A stretch of DNA of 64,000 bases, taken from the NCBI RefSeq assembly GCF_001482365.1, contig NZ_CP013254.1, positions 2,046,001 to 2,110,000 of the forward strand. The letters are read 5' to 3'. This document shows, piece after piece, positions 7,260 through 16,280 of this stretch. A model generated the notes under the pieces. The model was not told the DNA's origin, searched no databases, and saw nothing but the letters and a program-made list of their open reading frames with translations. The translations under genes and the position numbers were made by a program. This DNA comes from Kocuria flava. Its GTDB lineage: Bacteria > Actinomycetota > Actinomycetes > Actinomycetales > Micrococcaceae. How positions within the stretch are numbered: the stretch's first letter is position 1; each line of letters opens with the position of its first letter.

Positions 7260-8627
7260 TCAGCCGTGCAGCGGCATGCCCGCGAGCGCCATGGCGGCCT
7301 CGCCGATGGCCTCGTTCTGCGTGGGGTGGGCGTGCACGAACGCGGCGACGTCCTCCGGGTAGGCCTCCCAGTTCACGATGAGCTGGCCCTCGCCGATCTG
7401 CTCGCTGATGCGCTTGCCGATGGCGTGGAAGCCGACGATGGGGCCGTCCTTCTCGCGCACGAGCTTGATGATGCCGCCGGTGCCCAGGATGGAGCTCTTG
7501 CCGTTGCCGGCGAGGTTGTACTCGGCGACCTCGACGTTGTCCTCCCCGAACTTCTCCTTGGCCTTCGGCTCGGAGTAGCCCACGGAGGCGATCTCCGGCT
7601 CGGTGAAGGTGACCTTGGGGATGTTGACGTCCTCGACGATCGCGGGGTCGAGCCCGGCGATCTCCTCCGCGACGAAGCGGCCCTGCTGGTAGCCGCGGTG
7701 GGCCAGCTGGACGCCCGGGACGATGTCGCCGATCGCGTAGATGTTGCCGACGCCGGTGTGCAGCCGCTCGTTGGGGGTCACGAAGCCGCGGTCCATGGGG
7801 ATCCCCTGCTCCTCGTAGCCCATGTCCGCGGTGTTCGGGCCGCGGCCGACCGCGACGAGCACGATGTCGGCCTCGAAGACCTTGCCGTCGGCGAGGGTCA
7901 CGCGCGCGACGTCGTCGTCCTGCTCGACCTTCTCGAAGAAGGTGCCCAGGTTCGACTTGATCCCGCGCTTCTTGAACTCGCGCTCGAGGGTCTTCACGAT
8001 CGAGGGGTCCTCGTTGGCCACGAGGTGGGGCAGGCCCTCGATGACGGTGACGTCCACGCCGAAGGACTTCCACATGGAGGCGAACTCGCAGCCGATCACG
8101 CCGCCGCCGAGCACGATCGCGCTCTTGGGCACGAAGTCGATCTCCAGGGCCTCGGTGGAGGTCATGATCCGGCCGCCGATCTCCACACCCAGGGTCTTGG
8201 ACACCGAGCCGGAGGCCAGCACGATGTGCTTGCCGGTGTAGGTCGTGCCGTCGACCTCGATCGTGTTCTGGCCGGTGAGCCTGCCGACGCCGTCGATCAC
8301 CGTGACCTTGCGCATCTTCATCAGCCCGGACAGGCCCTTGAACTTGCCGGCGACGATCTTGTCCTTGTACTCGCGCACCGCGGCCATGTCGATGGACTCG
8401 AGCGTGGTGTGCACGCCGTACTTGGCGCTCTCGCGGGCGTCCTCGGCGAGCTCGGCGGAGTGCAGGTACGCCTTCGTGGGGATGCAGCCCCAGTGCAGGC
8501 AGGTGCCCCCGAGCTTGTTCTTCTCGACCAGACCCACCGTGAAGCCGAGCTGCACGGCCCGGAGCGCGGCGGCGTAGCCCGCGCTGCCGCCGCCCAGGAT
8601 CAGGATGTCGAATTCGTTGTCGGCCAC
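7260..8627 (-). CDS. lpdA: Dihydrolipoyl dehydrogenase (E3)
   Basis: Flavoprotein that reoxidises dihydrolipoyl groups with NAD+, 455 aa. It shows the FAD motif LGGGSAGYAAALRA near residues 11-24, the redox disulfide GGTCLHWGCIPTK (about 40-52), a second Rossmann motif LGGGVIGCEFASM, the FAD-phosphate motif YAIGDIVPG, and the C-terminal HAHPTQNEAIGEA with the catalytic His-Glu pair. Start is GTG (GTGGCCGACAACGAA) with GAGGAG about 9 nt upstream. It lies 108 bp upstream of the E2 gene on the same strand. Confidence 0.97.
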   Translation of the reverse strand: MADNEFDILILGGGSAGYAAALRAVQLGFTVGLVEKNKLGGTCLHWGCIPTKAYLHSAELAEDARESAKYGVHTTLESIDMAAVREYKDKIVAGKFKGLSGLMKMRKVTVIDGVGRLTGQNTIEVDGTTYTGKHIVLASGSVSKTLGVEIGGRIMTSTEALEIDFVPKSAIVLGGGVIGCEFASMWKSFGVDVTVIEGLPHLVANEDPSIVKTLEREFKKRGIKSNLGTFFEKVEQDDDVARVTLADGKVFEADIVLVAVGRGPNTADMGYEEQGIPMDRGFVTPNERLHTGVGNIYAIGDIVPGVQLAHRGYQQGRFVAEEIAGLDPAIVEDVNIPKVTFTEPEIASVGYSEPKAKEKFGEDNVEVAEYNLAGNGKSSILGTGGIIKLVREKDGPIVGFHAIGKRISEQIGEGQLIVNWEAYPEDVAAFVHAHPTQNEAIGEAAMALAGMPLHG

Positions 8628-8705
8628 GTGTTTGGCTCCTCGTCGGTTGGCGTCGGGGGACGGGCGGGTGGCGCACCGTCCGGTGACACGGTGTCTGTCG
8701 TGCTT

Positions 8706-8711
8706 ACCTTA
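8706..8711 (-). promoter_or_regulatory. Promoter of lpd
   Basis: Minus-strand TAAGGT is preceded after 18 nt by TGGAGA, a partial match to TTGACA. The leader to the GTG start would be about 70 nt. The region is noticeably less GC-rich than its surroundings. Confidence 0.45.
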
Positions 8712-8774
8712 TCCTCACCGTCCAGCGAGTCTCCAGGAAGGCGGAGCGCGCCGGACGGCGGGGTGCGGGCGGCC

Positions 8775-10331
8775 TCAGCCGCGGCGCGCGGCGGTGTCCT
8801 CGAGCAGGCGCACGAGGGTGCGCACGCCCGCGCCGGTGCCCTCCGCGGGGGTGTAGCCCCACGGGGAGGACTCGTTGAAGGAGGGGCCGGCGATGTCGAT
8901 GTGGGCCCACGGGATCCGGGTGTCCCCGGTCCCGCCCGCGAACTCGCGCAGGAACAGTCCGGCCACGAGCATGCCCCCGTGCTTGTCCCCGATGTTCTTC
9001 AGATCGGCGACCTTGGAGTCCAGCGAGGCGCGCAGGTGCTCCGGCAGCGGCATCGGCCACGCGTCCTCCCCGGCCGCCCGCGCGGCGTCGACGACGGCGG
9101 AGCGCAGGTCGTCGTCGCCCATGACGCCCGCGGTGCGGGTGCCCAGGGCGACCATCTGGGCGCCGGTGAGGGTGGCGATGTCGACGACGGCGTCGGGGCC
9201 CTCCTCGCACGCGGCCACGAGCCCGTCCGCGAGGACGAGCCGGCCCTCGGCGTCGGTGTTGAGGACCTCGACGGTGCGTCCGCCCCGGATCGTGATGACG
9301 TCGCCGGGGCGGGTGGCGGTGGCGGAGGGGAGGTTCTCGGCCAGGCACAGCCAGCCGGTGACGCGCACGGGCAGGCGCAGCTCCGCGGCGGTGAGGACCG
9401 TGGCCAGGACGGCGGCCGCGCCGGCCATGTCGGACTTCATGGTCATCATCGAGGCGGCCGGCTTGAGCGAGAGCCCGCCGGAGTCGAAAGTGATGCCCTT
9501 GCCCACGTACGCCACGTGCCGGGAGGCGCGGGCGGGGGCGTACTCGAGCCTGACCAGGCGCGGGCCGTTCACGGAGCCCTGGCCCACGCCGACCAGGCCG
9601 CCGTAGCCGCCCTCGGCGAGCTCCTGCTCGCCGAGCACCCGCACGGTGACCTTCGTGCCCCGGGCGGCCCGGCGGGCGTACTCGGCGACGGCCTCGGGTG
9701 AGGTCACGTTGGGGGAGAGGTCCACGAGGGTGCGCGCGGCCCGCACCCCGCGCCCGAGGGCCGCGGCGCGCTCGAGCGCCCGGCCCAGGGCCGCCTTCGG
9801 GACCTCGGGCGCGTGGACGACGGCGGAGGCCAGCGGCGCCTTGACCGCCCCGGCGGTCGCGGCGCGCTGGTGGGCGAACGCGAAGGCCCCGAGCGCGGCG
9901 CCCTCGGCCACGGCGGCGGCCTCCTCGGGGGTCCCGGCCGGCAGGGCGAGCACGGCGGAGTCGCGGCCGGCGAGCCGGCGCACGGCCGCTCCGGCGGCCC
10001 GCCGCAGCGCCTCGGCACGGGCGTCGGGGTCCCCGGCGGGGGTGCCGAGGCCGGTGAGCACGACGACGGACCAGGGCAGCCCCGGAGGCGCCGGCAGCAC
10101 CGCGACCTCGTCCGCGCCCCCGCCGGCGGCGACCGCCTCGGCGGCCTCGACCACACCGGCGAGCCGGCGCTGCTCACCGGCGGGCAGCAGCACGCGGGCC
10201 GCGGCGCCGGGGGCGTCCCCGTCGCGCTGCACGGCCAGCACGAGGGCCTGCGCCGGGGTGCGGGCGAGGGACTTGTGGGTGGCGGTGAGCTCGATGCCCC
10301 GGGGCTCGAGCAGGTCCTGTACGTCGGGCAT
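8775..10331 (-). CDS. pepA: Leucyl aminopeptidase (M17 family)
   Basis: Cytosolic metalloaminopeptidase that removes N-terminal residues from peptides, 518 aa. The M17 signature NTDAEGRLVLADGL and the metal-site motif VGKGITFDSGGLSLKP are both present, with KSDMAGAAAV between them, in the usual C-terminal catalytic half after an N-terminal macro-like domain. ATG start with AAAGGA about 8 nt upstream. A TAGGAT hexamer upstream suggests its own promoter, facing away from the PAC2 gene. Confidence 0.95.
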   Translation of the reverse strand: MPDVQDLLEPRGIELTATHKSLARTPAQALVLAVQRDGDAPGAAARVLLPAGEQRRLAGVVEAAEAVAAGGGADEVAVLPAPPGLPWSVVVLTGLGTPAGDPDARAEALRRAAGAAVRRLAGRDSAVLALPAGTPEEAAAVAEGAALGAFAFAHQRAATAGAVKAPLASAVVHAPEVPKAALGRALERAAALGRGVRAARTLVDLSPNVTSPEAVAEYARRAARGTKVTVRVLGEQELAEGGYGGLVGVGQGSVNGPRLVRLEYAPARASRHVAYVGKGITFDSGGLSLKPAASMMTMKSDMAGAAAVLATVLTAAELRLPVRVTGWLCLAENLPSATATRPGDVITIRGGRTVEVLNTDAEGRLVLADGLVAACEEGPDAVVDIATLTGAQMVALGTRTAGVMGDDDLRSAVVDAARAAGEDAWPMPLPEHLRASLDSKVADLKNIGDKHGGMLVAGLFLREFAGGTGDTRIPWAHIDIAGPSFNESSPWGYTPAEGTGAGVRTLVRLLEDTAARRG

Positions 10332-10411
10332 GGGTCGTCCTTTCGCTGGCGGTCGCCGGAGCCGGCGCGGGGGTCCCGGCCGCGCCGGGCCCGACCCGCG
10401 GGCGTCCCCCG

Positions 10412-10417
10412 ATCCTA
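10412..10417 (-). promoter_or_regulatory. -10 hexamer of pepA
   Basis: TAGGAT on the minus strand, giving a leader of about 74 nt before the pepA ATG. No convincing -35 is visible. Confidence 0.4.
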
Positions 10418-10462
10418 GCCCCGGGCGGCCCGCCGGCCGGCACCCGCGGCGCGGCGGCGTGC

Positions 10463-10489
10463 GGGAATACCGGGCGGGGCCCCGCCGTT
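10463..10489 (+). promoter_or_regulatory. SigH/SigR-type promoter of the PAC2 gene
   Basis: GGGAAT, exactly 18 nt, then GTT. This equals the consensus known for Streptomyces SigR and the related mycobacterial SigH (thiol-oxidative stress ECF factors). The predicted start site is about 60 nt before the PAC2 GTG. Sequence match only; no sigH/sigR gene lies in the window. Confidence 0.6.
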
Positions 10490-10556
10490 GGAACCCACCG
10501 AGGCACGACCGCCGGCCGTGCCGCGCCGACCGACCCGCATCCCAGGAGGACTCACC

Positions 10557-11474
10557 GTGCTGGACCCCACCTCGCTGTACCTGAGCAACCCCGCGCTGCT
10601 CGAGGACGCGCGGGTCCGAGGCCTGCCGCTGATCGTCGCCCTGTCGGGCTACGCGGAGGCCGGTCACGTGGCCGACCAGCTGGAGAACGCCATCACCGAC
10701 GCCCTGCCGCACGAGGTCGTGGCGCGCTTCGACCTCGACCAGCTCTACGACTACCGGGCCCGGCGCCCGCACGTGCGCTTCGTCGAGGACCACTTCGAGC
10801 AGTTCCGCAATCCGGAGCTGTCCCTGCGCCTGGTCACCGATCCCCTGGGCCGCAGCTTCGCCCTGCTCACCGGCCCGGAGCCGGACCTGCAGTGGAACCG
10901 GTTCGTCGAGGCCGTGGTCGGGCTCGCCCGCCGCCTCGACGTCTCCCTCGTGGCGCTGGTGGCCGGCATCCCCATGCCCGTGCCGCACACCCGCCCGGTG
11001 CTGGTGTCCGTCCACGGCAGCCGGGCCGACCTGCTGCCCACCGAGCACGCCTGGAAACCGGTGGTCGAGATGAGCTCCTCCGCGGCCCAGCTGCTGGAGA
11101 TCCGCCTCACCGAGGCCGGGATCGACAACATCGGCTTCACCGTCCACGTCCCCCAGTACCTCGCCGAGGCGCACCTGCCGCACGCCGCGGTGGCCGCCCT
11201 CGAGCACGTCAGCGCGGTGACGTCCCTGACGCTGCCCTCCGACGAGCTGCGCGAGGCCGCTCGGGAGATCGAGCGCCAGATCGACCACCAGGTCGGCGCC
11301 TCGCCGGAGGTCCAGGCCGTCGTGGCGGGCCTGGAGCAGCGCTACGATGACGTCGTCGACGCCTCGGCCCCCCGCTCCCTGCTGGTCGGGGACGAGTCCG
11401 AGCTGCCGGACGCCGACGAGATCGGCGCCGCGGTCGAGGCGTTCCTCGCCGCCCAGGAGGACGACCAGGACTGA
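10557..11474 (+). CDS. PAC2 family protein (proteasome-assembly-chaperone-like)
   Basis: A 305-aa soluble protein of the PAC2 (DUF75) family, common in actinobacteria and named after the eukaryotic proteasome assembly chaperone; its bacterial role is not settled. Visible family features are the N-terminal LPLIVALSGYAEAGHVADQL and the central VALVAGIPMPVPHTRP and IDNIGFTVHVPQYL segments. Start is GTG with AGGAGG about 7 nt upstream. A SigH/SigR-like promoter upstream would link it to thiol or proteotoxic stress, which is an inference. Confidence 0.9.
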   Translation: MLDPTSLYLSNPALLEDARVRGLPLIVALSGYAEAGHVADQLENAITDALPHEVVARFDLDQLYDYRARRPHVRFVEDHFEQFRNPELSLRLVTDPLGRSFALLTGPEPDLQWNRFVEAVVGLARRLDVSLVALVAGIPMPVPHTRPVLVSVHGSRADLLPTEHAWKPVVEMSSSAAQLLEIRLTEAGIDNIGFTVHVPQYLAEAHLPHAAVAALEHVSAVTSLTLPSDELREAAREIERQIDHQVGASPEVQAVVAGLEQRYDDVVDASAPRSLLVGDESELPDADEIGAAVEAFLAAQEDDQD

Positions 11475-11561
11475 GCCCGCCCGCCGGGTGGCGCGGTCCG
11501 GCGCGCCCGGGGCGGTGCCGTCCACCCCGGGCCCGGCCCGCCGTCCCGAAGAGCGGAGCGC

Positions 11562-12857
11562 ATGAGTTTCCACCGGTCCCGTCCCCGCGAGCCCGGCAGG
11601 GACTCCGCGCGCGCGTACCTGGTCCTCGGCATCGGCACCTTCGCCTACTTCAGCGCCGTCGCCCAGCGCACCAGTTTCGGGGTCGCCTCCGTCGACGCCG
11701 CCGAGCGCTTCGGGGCCGCCGCGTCGGTGCTGTCGCTGTTCTCCCTGATGCAGGTCCTCGTCTACGCCGCGCTCCAGGTCCCGGTGGGCGTGCTCGTGGA
11801 CCGCTACGGCTCCCGCGTGCTGGTCGCCGCCGGTGCGGCGCTCATGGTGGTCGGTCAGGTGCTGCTCGCGGCGGCGGACACGGTCCTGGAGGGCGTGACC
11901 GCCCGCGTCCTGGTCGGCGCCGGGGACGCCGCGACCTTCGTGTCGGTGATGCGCCTGATCCCCGCCTGGTTCTCCCCGCTGCGCGTGCCGATGCTCACGC
12001 AGTTCCTGGGCGTGGTCGGCAACCTCGGCCAGCTCGTCTCCGTCGTCCCCTTCGCCGGGGCCCTCGAGCGGGCGGGGTGGTCACCGTCGCTGCTGTCCCT
12101 GGCCGGGCTGGCCGCCCTGGCGGCAGTGCTGGCCGCGGCCGTGCTGCGCGACGCCCCTCCCGGGACCGACGTCCGCCGCCGCGAGCCGGGCCTGCGGCGC
12201 ACGGGCCGGGTGGTCCGGGAGAGCCTGGCGGAGCCGGGCACCCGGCTGGGGTTCTGGGTGCACTTCACGACCCAGTTCGCCGGCAACACCTTCGTGCTCA
12301 TGTGGGGCTACCCCTACCTCGAGTACGCCCAGGGCCTGCCCGACCGCGCCGTCTCGGTCGTGATGACGTCCTTCGTGCTCACCAACGTGGCCGTGGGCCT
12401 GGTGCTGGGCCGGCTCACCGCCCGTCGCCCGGGCCGCCGCGTGCGGCTCGCCCTGACGGTCACCGGCGTGATCTTCGCCGCCTGGGGCGTGCTGCTGCTG
12501 TGGCCGGGGGCGGCCCCGGCCCCGGTCGTGCTCGTGGCAGTGTGCACCATCGCGATCAGCATGCCCGCGTCCCTGATCGCCTTCGACGTCGCGCGCAGCT
12601 TCAACCCGCCCCACCGCTCGGGCACGGCCACGGGCATCGTCAACGTGGGCGGGTTCACGGCGACCGTCCTCGCCGTCCTGCTCACGGGCCTGGTCCTGGA
12701 CGCCCTGCACGCCGCCGGCTTCCGCCCCGACCGCTACGACCCCGACGCGTTCCGGCTGGCCGTCGCCGCCCAGTACCTCGTGGCCGCCGCCGGCGCGGCC
12801 GGCGTGCTGGCCACCGCGCGGCGGGTCCGGCACCGGCACGGCCCCGGCCGGGTCTGA
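11562..12857 (+). CDS. MFS transporter
   Basis: A 431-aa integral membrane protein with about twelve hydrophobic helices in two halves. The MFS loop-2/3 signature appears as VPVGVLVDRYGSRVLVA near residues 72-88. Substrate cannot be assigned. ATG start with GGAG close upstream; 87 bp follow the PAC2 gene, so cotranscription is possible. Confidence 0.88.
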   Translation: MSFHRSRPREPGRDSARAYLVLGIGTFAYFSAVAQRTSFGVASVDAAERFGAAASVLSLFSLMQVLVYAALQVPVGVLVDRYGSRVLVAAGAALMVVGQVLLAAADTVLEGVTARVLVGAGDAATFVSVMRLIPAWFSPLRVPMLTQFLGVVGNLGQLVSVVPFAGALERAGWSPSLLSLAGLAALAAVLAAAVLRDAPPGTDVRRREPGLRRTGRVVRESLAEPGTRLGFWVHFTTQFAGNTFVLMWGYPYLEYAQGLPDRAVSVVMTSFVLTNVAVGLVLGRLTARRPGRRVRLALTVTGVIFAAWGVLLLWPGAAPAPVVLVAVCTIAISMPASLIAFDVARSFNPPHRSGTATGIVNVGGFTATVLAVLLTGLVLDALHAAGFRPDRYDPDAFRLAVAAQYLVAAAGAAGVLATARRVRHRHGPGRV

Positions 12858-12973
12858 GGCCTCCCGGGGTCCGCCCTGCACCGGCCCGCGGGTCCGGGGC
12901 CCGCCGCTGCCGCCGTCCCCAGGCCCTGCTCCCCGCCGGCGGGGCGCGGCCGGCGCGGTCCACCGTGGCGGGC

Positions 12974-14371
12974 ATGAGAGAGCACCCCGCCCCGAACCCG
13001 TTCGCCCCCGTCGTCCGCTGCGCCGCCGACCTGCTGGCCGTGGTGCCCCACACCCTCGGCTACTGGCCGGCGGACTCGCTCGTGCTGCTCGCCGCCGGCG
13101 GGGGCACCGCCGGCGCCTGCGTGCGCGTCGACCTGCCCGCCGAGGCGGCGCCGGCCGCGGCGGCGGAGCACTTCGTGCGCGAGCTGGCCGAGCTCGTCGG
13201 CCACGACACCCTGAGCGACCGCGTCTTCGTGGTCGTCTACACCTCCGCCGGCGCGGGCCCGGCCGGACCGGCGGAGCGCGCCGCGGCCGTGCTGACGCTC
13301 GCCGAGGAGGCGGCCGCCAGGGCCGGGCGGGAGGTCGCCGCCCGGTGGGTCGTCGCGGGCGAGCACTGGTGGCCGGCCGAGGACCCCGGGGACGTGCAGG
13401 CCGTGGCCGGCATCCTCGACAGCGCCGTCAACGCCGCCCTCGTGGCCTCCGGCAGCTCCTGGGCCGCCGCACCGCGCCGGGCGATGGACCACGAGTACGG
13501 CGCCCTGCCCGCCGGCACCGACCGGTCCGCCGCCGCCGCGGCCCGGCGCTGGGTCCGCGAGGGCCGCGGCACCTGGCACCGCCTGACCCGCGTCCACGAG
13601 CTCCTGCGGCTCTGGGACCGGGTGCTGGCCCAGGTCGGGGGCGCCGGGGAGGACTGGCTCCCGCGGCTGCTGGCCCTCGACGACGACCTGCTCGGCTGCC
13701 TGGCCGCCGGCTGGACCGACCCCGTGCTCGCCGACCTGCTCCTGGCGTCGTGCGCCACCGGGCGGCCCCGCACCGTCGGGGCGGCCGCGGCCCTGTGGGC
13801 GCAGCTGTGCGACGAGCTCCCCCACGAGGAACCGGTCCCGCCCTCCGGGGCGCACGGCACCCCGGACGGGGAGCCCCCCGGGACGGGCCCGGCCGCCGCG
13901 GCCGGGCCGACCCGCCGCGCCCCCGCCGGCCCGGCTCCCGCCCTGCCCGCCGGTCCGGACACCCCCGGCGCCGACCCCCGCCCGGGGCCGGGGGAACCCG
14001 GCCCGGACGCCGGGGCCCTGATCCTGCTCACCCGCGTGCTCGCCGGGGAGTGGGAGCGACGCCCGGACTGGGAGCGCCTGGACGCGCTGTACCGCGTGCT
14101 CCTGGCCCTGAGCTGGCTGCTCGAGCCCGACGAGGGGACCGCCGCGGCGGACCCGGAGGGCGGGCCGGACCCCACCGCGCTCGCCGGCGTGCTCGTCGGG
14201 CTCGCGCAGCTGAACCGGCTGCGGGCACGCGGCTCCCACACCGCCCACTTCGTCCGGCGGGCCACGGCCCTGGTGCCGGGCCACCCCGGGGCCCTGCGCG
14301 TGCTGCGCCTGGCCGAGACCCGCCCGGTGCCGCGGTGGGCCCGGGACCGGCGCACCGCGTGGCACGGCTGA
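12974..14371 (+). CDS. DUF4192 family protein
   Basis: A 465-aa protein of the actinobacterial DUF4192 family, function unknown. The N-terminal landmark is AADLLAVVPHTLGYWPADSLVLL (quoted in part, residues about 15-38). A Pro/Gly-rich insert interrupts it near residues 290-340, and a conserved C-terminal helical part ends RRTAWHG. No signal peptide or membrane helix is evident. Start ATG 12974; an in-frame GTG three codons earlier (12965) is an alternative, and neither has a good Shine-Dalgarno. Confidence 0.85.
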   Translation: MREHPAPNPFAPVVRCAADLLAVVPHTLGYWPADSLVLLAAGGGTAGACVRVDLPAEAAPAAAAEHFVRELAELVGHDTLSDRVFVVVYTSAGAGPAGPAERAAAVLTLAEEAAARAGREVAARWVVAGEHWWPAEDPGDVQAVAGILDSAVNAALVASGSSWAAAPRRAMDHEYGALPAGTDRSAAAAARRWVREGRGTWHRLTRVHELLRLWDRVLAQVGGAGEDWLPRLLALDDDLLGCLAAGWTDPVLADLLLASCATGRPRTVGAAAALWAQLCDELPHEEPVPPSGAHGTPDGEPPGTGPAAAAGPTRRAPAGPAPALPAGPDTPGADPRPGPGEPGPDAGALILLTRVLAGEWERRPDWERLDALYRVLLALSWLLEPDEGTAAADPEGGPDPTALAGVLVGLAQLNRLRARGSHTAHFVRRATALVPGHPGALRVLRLAETRPVPRWARDRRTAWHG

Positions 14372-14514
14372 GCCCCGGCCGCGGCCCCGCCGGGTGCCGC
14401 GACCGGGTGCCGCGACCGGGCGCCGGCCCCTGCAGGCCGGTGCCCGGCCGGCAGGGGGTGCGCGCGGCCCGGGGGAGGGTGGGGCAGCAGGGCGCGAGAA
14501 CGTCGGGGAGGAGC

Positions 14515-14541
14515 GGGAACAAAATCCGGGCGGGGGTGGTT
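14515..14541 (+). promoter_or_regulatory. SigH/SigR-type promoter of the principal sigma gene
   Basis: GGGAAC, exactly 18 nt, then GTT, about 120 nt before the sigA GTG. It matches the SigR/SigH consensus; the principal sigma gene hrdB of Streptomyces is a known SigR target. A TTGACA at 14597-14602 further downstream has no matching -10. The rest of 14372-14662 holds only a short direct repeat (GGGTGCCGCGACC, near 14391) and no gene. Confidence 0.6.
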
Positions 14542-14662
14542 CCGCCTCCTAGGACCCTTCAAGGCCACCGCGGCGGGCGATGCCCGGCGCACGGACTTGA
14601 CAGGGTCATAGGCGTGTTGCCCCGAGGGCGGGCGCCGGAAACCGCTCAACGAAAGGCTCTCT

Positions 14663-16171
14663 GTGTCACCTGCCGCCAGCAACAAGACGACTGACACCAC
14701 GGCCGAGGCCCAGGCCTCGGGGGCGACCGGCGCCCCCGCCCGGGCCAGGAGCGCCGCGGCGAAGTCCACCGCGGCCAAGAAGACCGTGGCCGCCAAGAAG
14801 ACGACGGCGGCGAAGTCCACCGCCGCCAAGCCCACGGCGGCGCGCTCGAGCGCGTCCCGCTCCGCCGCCCCGGCCTCGCGCACCGCCGCGAAGCGTGCGG
14901 CGGCCCCGAAGACCGCCGAGCCCGCCGCCGAGGAGGTCCTCGCGGACGGGACCGCCCAGGAGCAGGCGCCCGCCCGGCCCGCCGCGCGGCGCAAGACCGC
15001 CGGGGGCAAGGGCGCCGGCAAGCAGGCGAAGGCCGCCCCGGCCGAGGACGGGACCGCGGCCGACGACGACCTCGAGGTGGACCTCACCGACGAGGATGAG
15101 ACCACCGCCGAGGAGGAGGCCGCCGCCGAGGAGGACACCGCCGAGGAGGCCGAGGAGCAGGCCCCCGCCGCCGCGCCCCGCGACGAGAAGAAGTCCGGGT
15201 TCGTGATCACCAACAACGACGACGACGACGCCCCCGCGCAGCAGGTCGTCTCCGCCGGCGCGACCGCCGACCCGGTCAAGGACTACCTGAAGCAGATCGG
15301 CAAGGTCGCCCTGCTGAACGCCGAGCAGGAGGTGGACCTGGCCCTGCGCATCGAGGCCGGCCTCTACGCCGAGCACAAGCTCGCCGAGCAGAAGGACAGC
15401 CTGGACCCGCAGACCCGCAAGGAGCTGCGCTGGGTCATCCACGACGGCAAGCGGGCGAAGAACCACCTGCTCGAGGCGAACCTGCGCCTGGTCGTCTCCC
15501 TGGCCAAGCGCTACACCGGGCGCGGGATGCTGTTCCTGGACCTGATCCAGGAGGGCAACCTCGGCCTGATCCGCGCGGTGGAGAAGTTCGACTACACCAA
15601 GGGCTTCAAGTTCTCGACCTACGCCACGTGGTGGATCCGGCAGGCGATCACCCGCGCCATGGCCGACCAGGCCCGCACCATCCGCATCCCCGTGCACATG
15701 GTCGAGGTGATCAACAAGCTCGCGCGCGTCCAGCGGCAGATGCTGCAGGACCTCGGCCGGGAGCCGACCCCGGAGGAGCTGGCCAACGAGCTCGACATGA
15801 CCCCCGAGAAGGTCGTCGAGGTGCAGAAGTACGGCCGTGAGCCGATCTCGCTGCACACGCCCCTGGGCGAGGACGGGGACTCCGAGTTCGGCGACCTCAT
15901 CGAGGACTCCGAGGCCGTGGTCCCGGCCGACGCGGTGAGCTTCACCCTGCTCCAGGAGCAGCTGCACTCCGTGCTGGACACGCTCTCCGAGCGCGAGGCG
16001 GGGGTCGTGGCCATGCGCTTCGGGCTCACCGACGGCCAGCCCAAGACGCTCGACGAGATCGGCAAGGTCTACGGCGTGACCCGCGAGCGGATCCGCCAGA
16101 TCGAGTCGAAGACGATGTCGAAGCTGCGCCACCCCTCCCGCTCCCAGGTGCTGCGCGACTACCTGGACTGA
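14663..16171 (+). CDS. sigA: Principal RNA polymerase sigma factor
   Basis: Group 1 sigma-70, 502 aa. Residues about 1-200 are a lineage-specific tail: first Ala/Lys-rich (AAKKTVAAKKTTAAKSTAAK), then strongly acidic. Region 1.2 begins at DPVKDYLKQIGKVALL. Region 2 contains FSTYATWWIRQAITRAMADQ. Region 3 includes YGREPISLHTPLGEDGDSEF and region 4 ends with the helix-turn-helix GVTRERIRQIESKTMSKLRH. Start is GTG with GAAAGG about 6 nt upstream. It ends in a double hairpin facing the next gene. Confidence 0.97.
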   Translation: MSPAASNKTTDTTAEAQASGATGAPARARSAAAKSTAAKKTVAAKKTTAAKSTAAKPTAARSSASRSAAPASRTAAKRAAAPKTAEPAAEEVLADGTAQEQAPARPAARRKTAGGKGAGKQAKAAPAEDGTAADDDLEVDLTDEDETTAEEEAAAEEDTAEEAEEQAPAAAPRDEKKSGFVITNNDDDDAPAQQVVSAGATADPVKDYLKQIGKVALLNAEQEVDLALRIEAGLYAEHKLAEQKDSLDPQTRKELRWVIHDGKRAKNHLLEANLRLVVSLAKRYTGRGMLFLDLIQEGNLGLIRAVEKFDYTKGFKFSTYATWWIRQAITRAMADQARTIRIPVHMVEVINKLARVQRQMLQDLGREPTPEELANELDMTPEKVVEVQKYGREPISLHTPLGEDGDSEFGDLIEDSEAVVPADAVSFTLLQEQLHSVLDTLSEREAGVVAMRFGLTDGQPKTLDEIGKVYGVTRERIRQIESKTMSKLRHPSRSQVLRDYLD

Positions 16172-16177
16172 GCACCC

Positions 16178-16256
16178 GTGCCGCCCGCCCCGGACGGGGC
16201 GGGCGGCACGACGGACAGCGGGCCCCGGCACGAGGTGCCGGGGCCCGCTGTCCGTC
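16178..16256. terminator. Double hairpin between sigA and the convergent gene
   Basis: Two consecutive perfect stems: 14 bp (16178-16209, loop GGAC) and 22 bp (16210-16256, loop GAG). They lie between convergent genes and can act in both directions. Confidence 0.8.
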
Positions 16257-16280
16257 GGGGTCGTGGGGGCCGAACGGCCG

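Noticed and set aside
10488..10556. A longer PAC2 start at ATG 10488
   Set aside because: It would lie at the predicted promoter, has no Shine-Dalgarno, and encodes residues unlike the family; GTG 10557 has AGGAGG.
14597..14602. TTGACA upstream of sigA as a -35 element
   Set aside because: No TANNNT lies 16-18 nt downstream; the GGGAAC-N18-GTT site is better supported.
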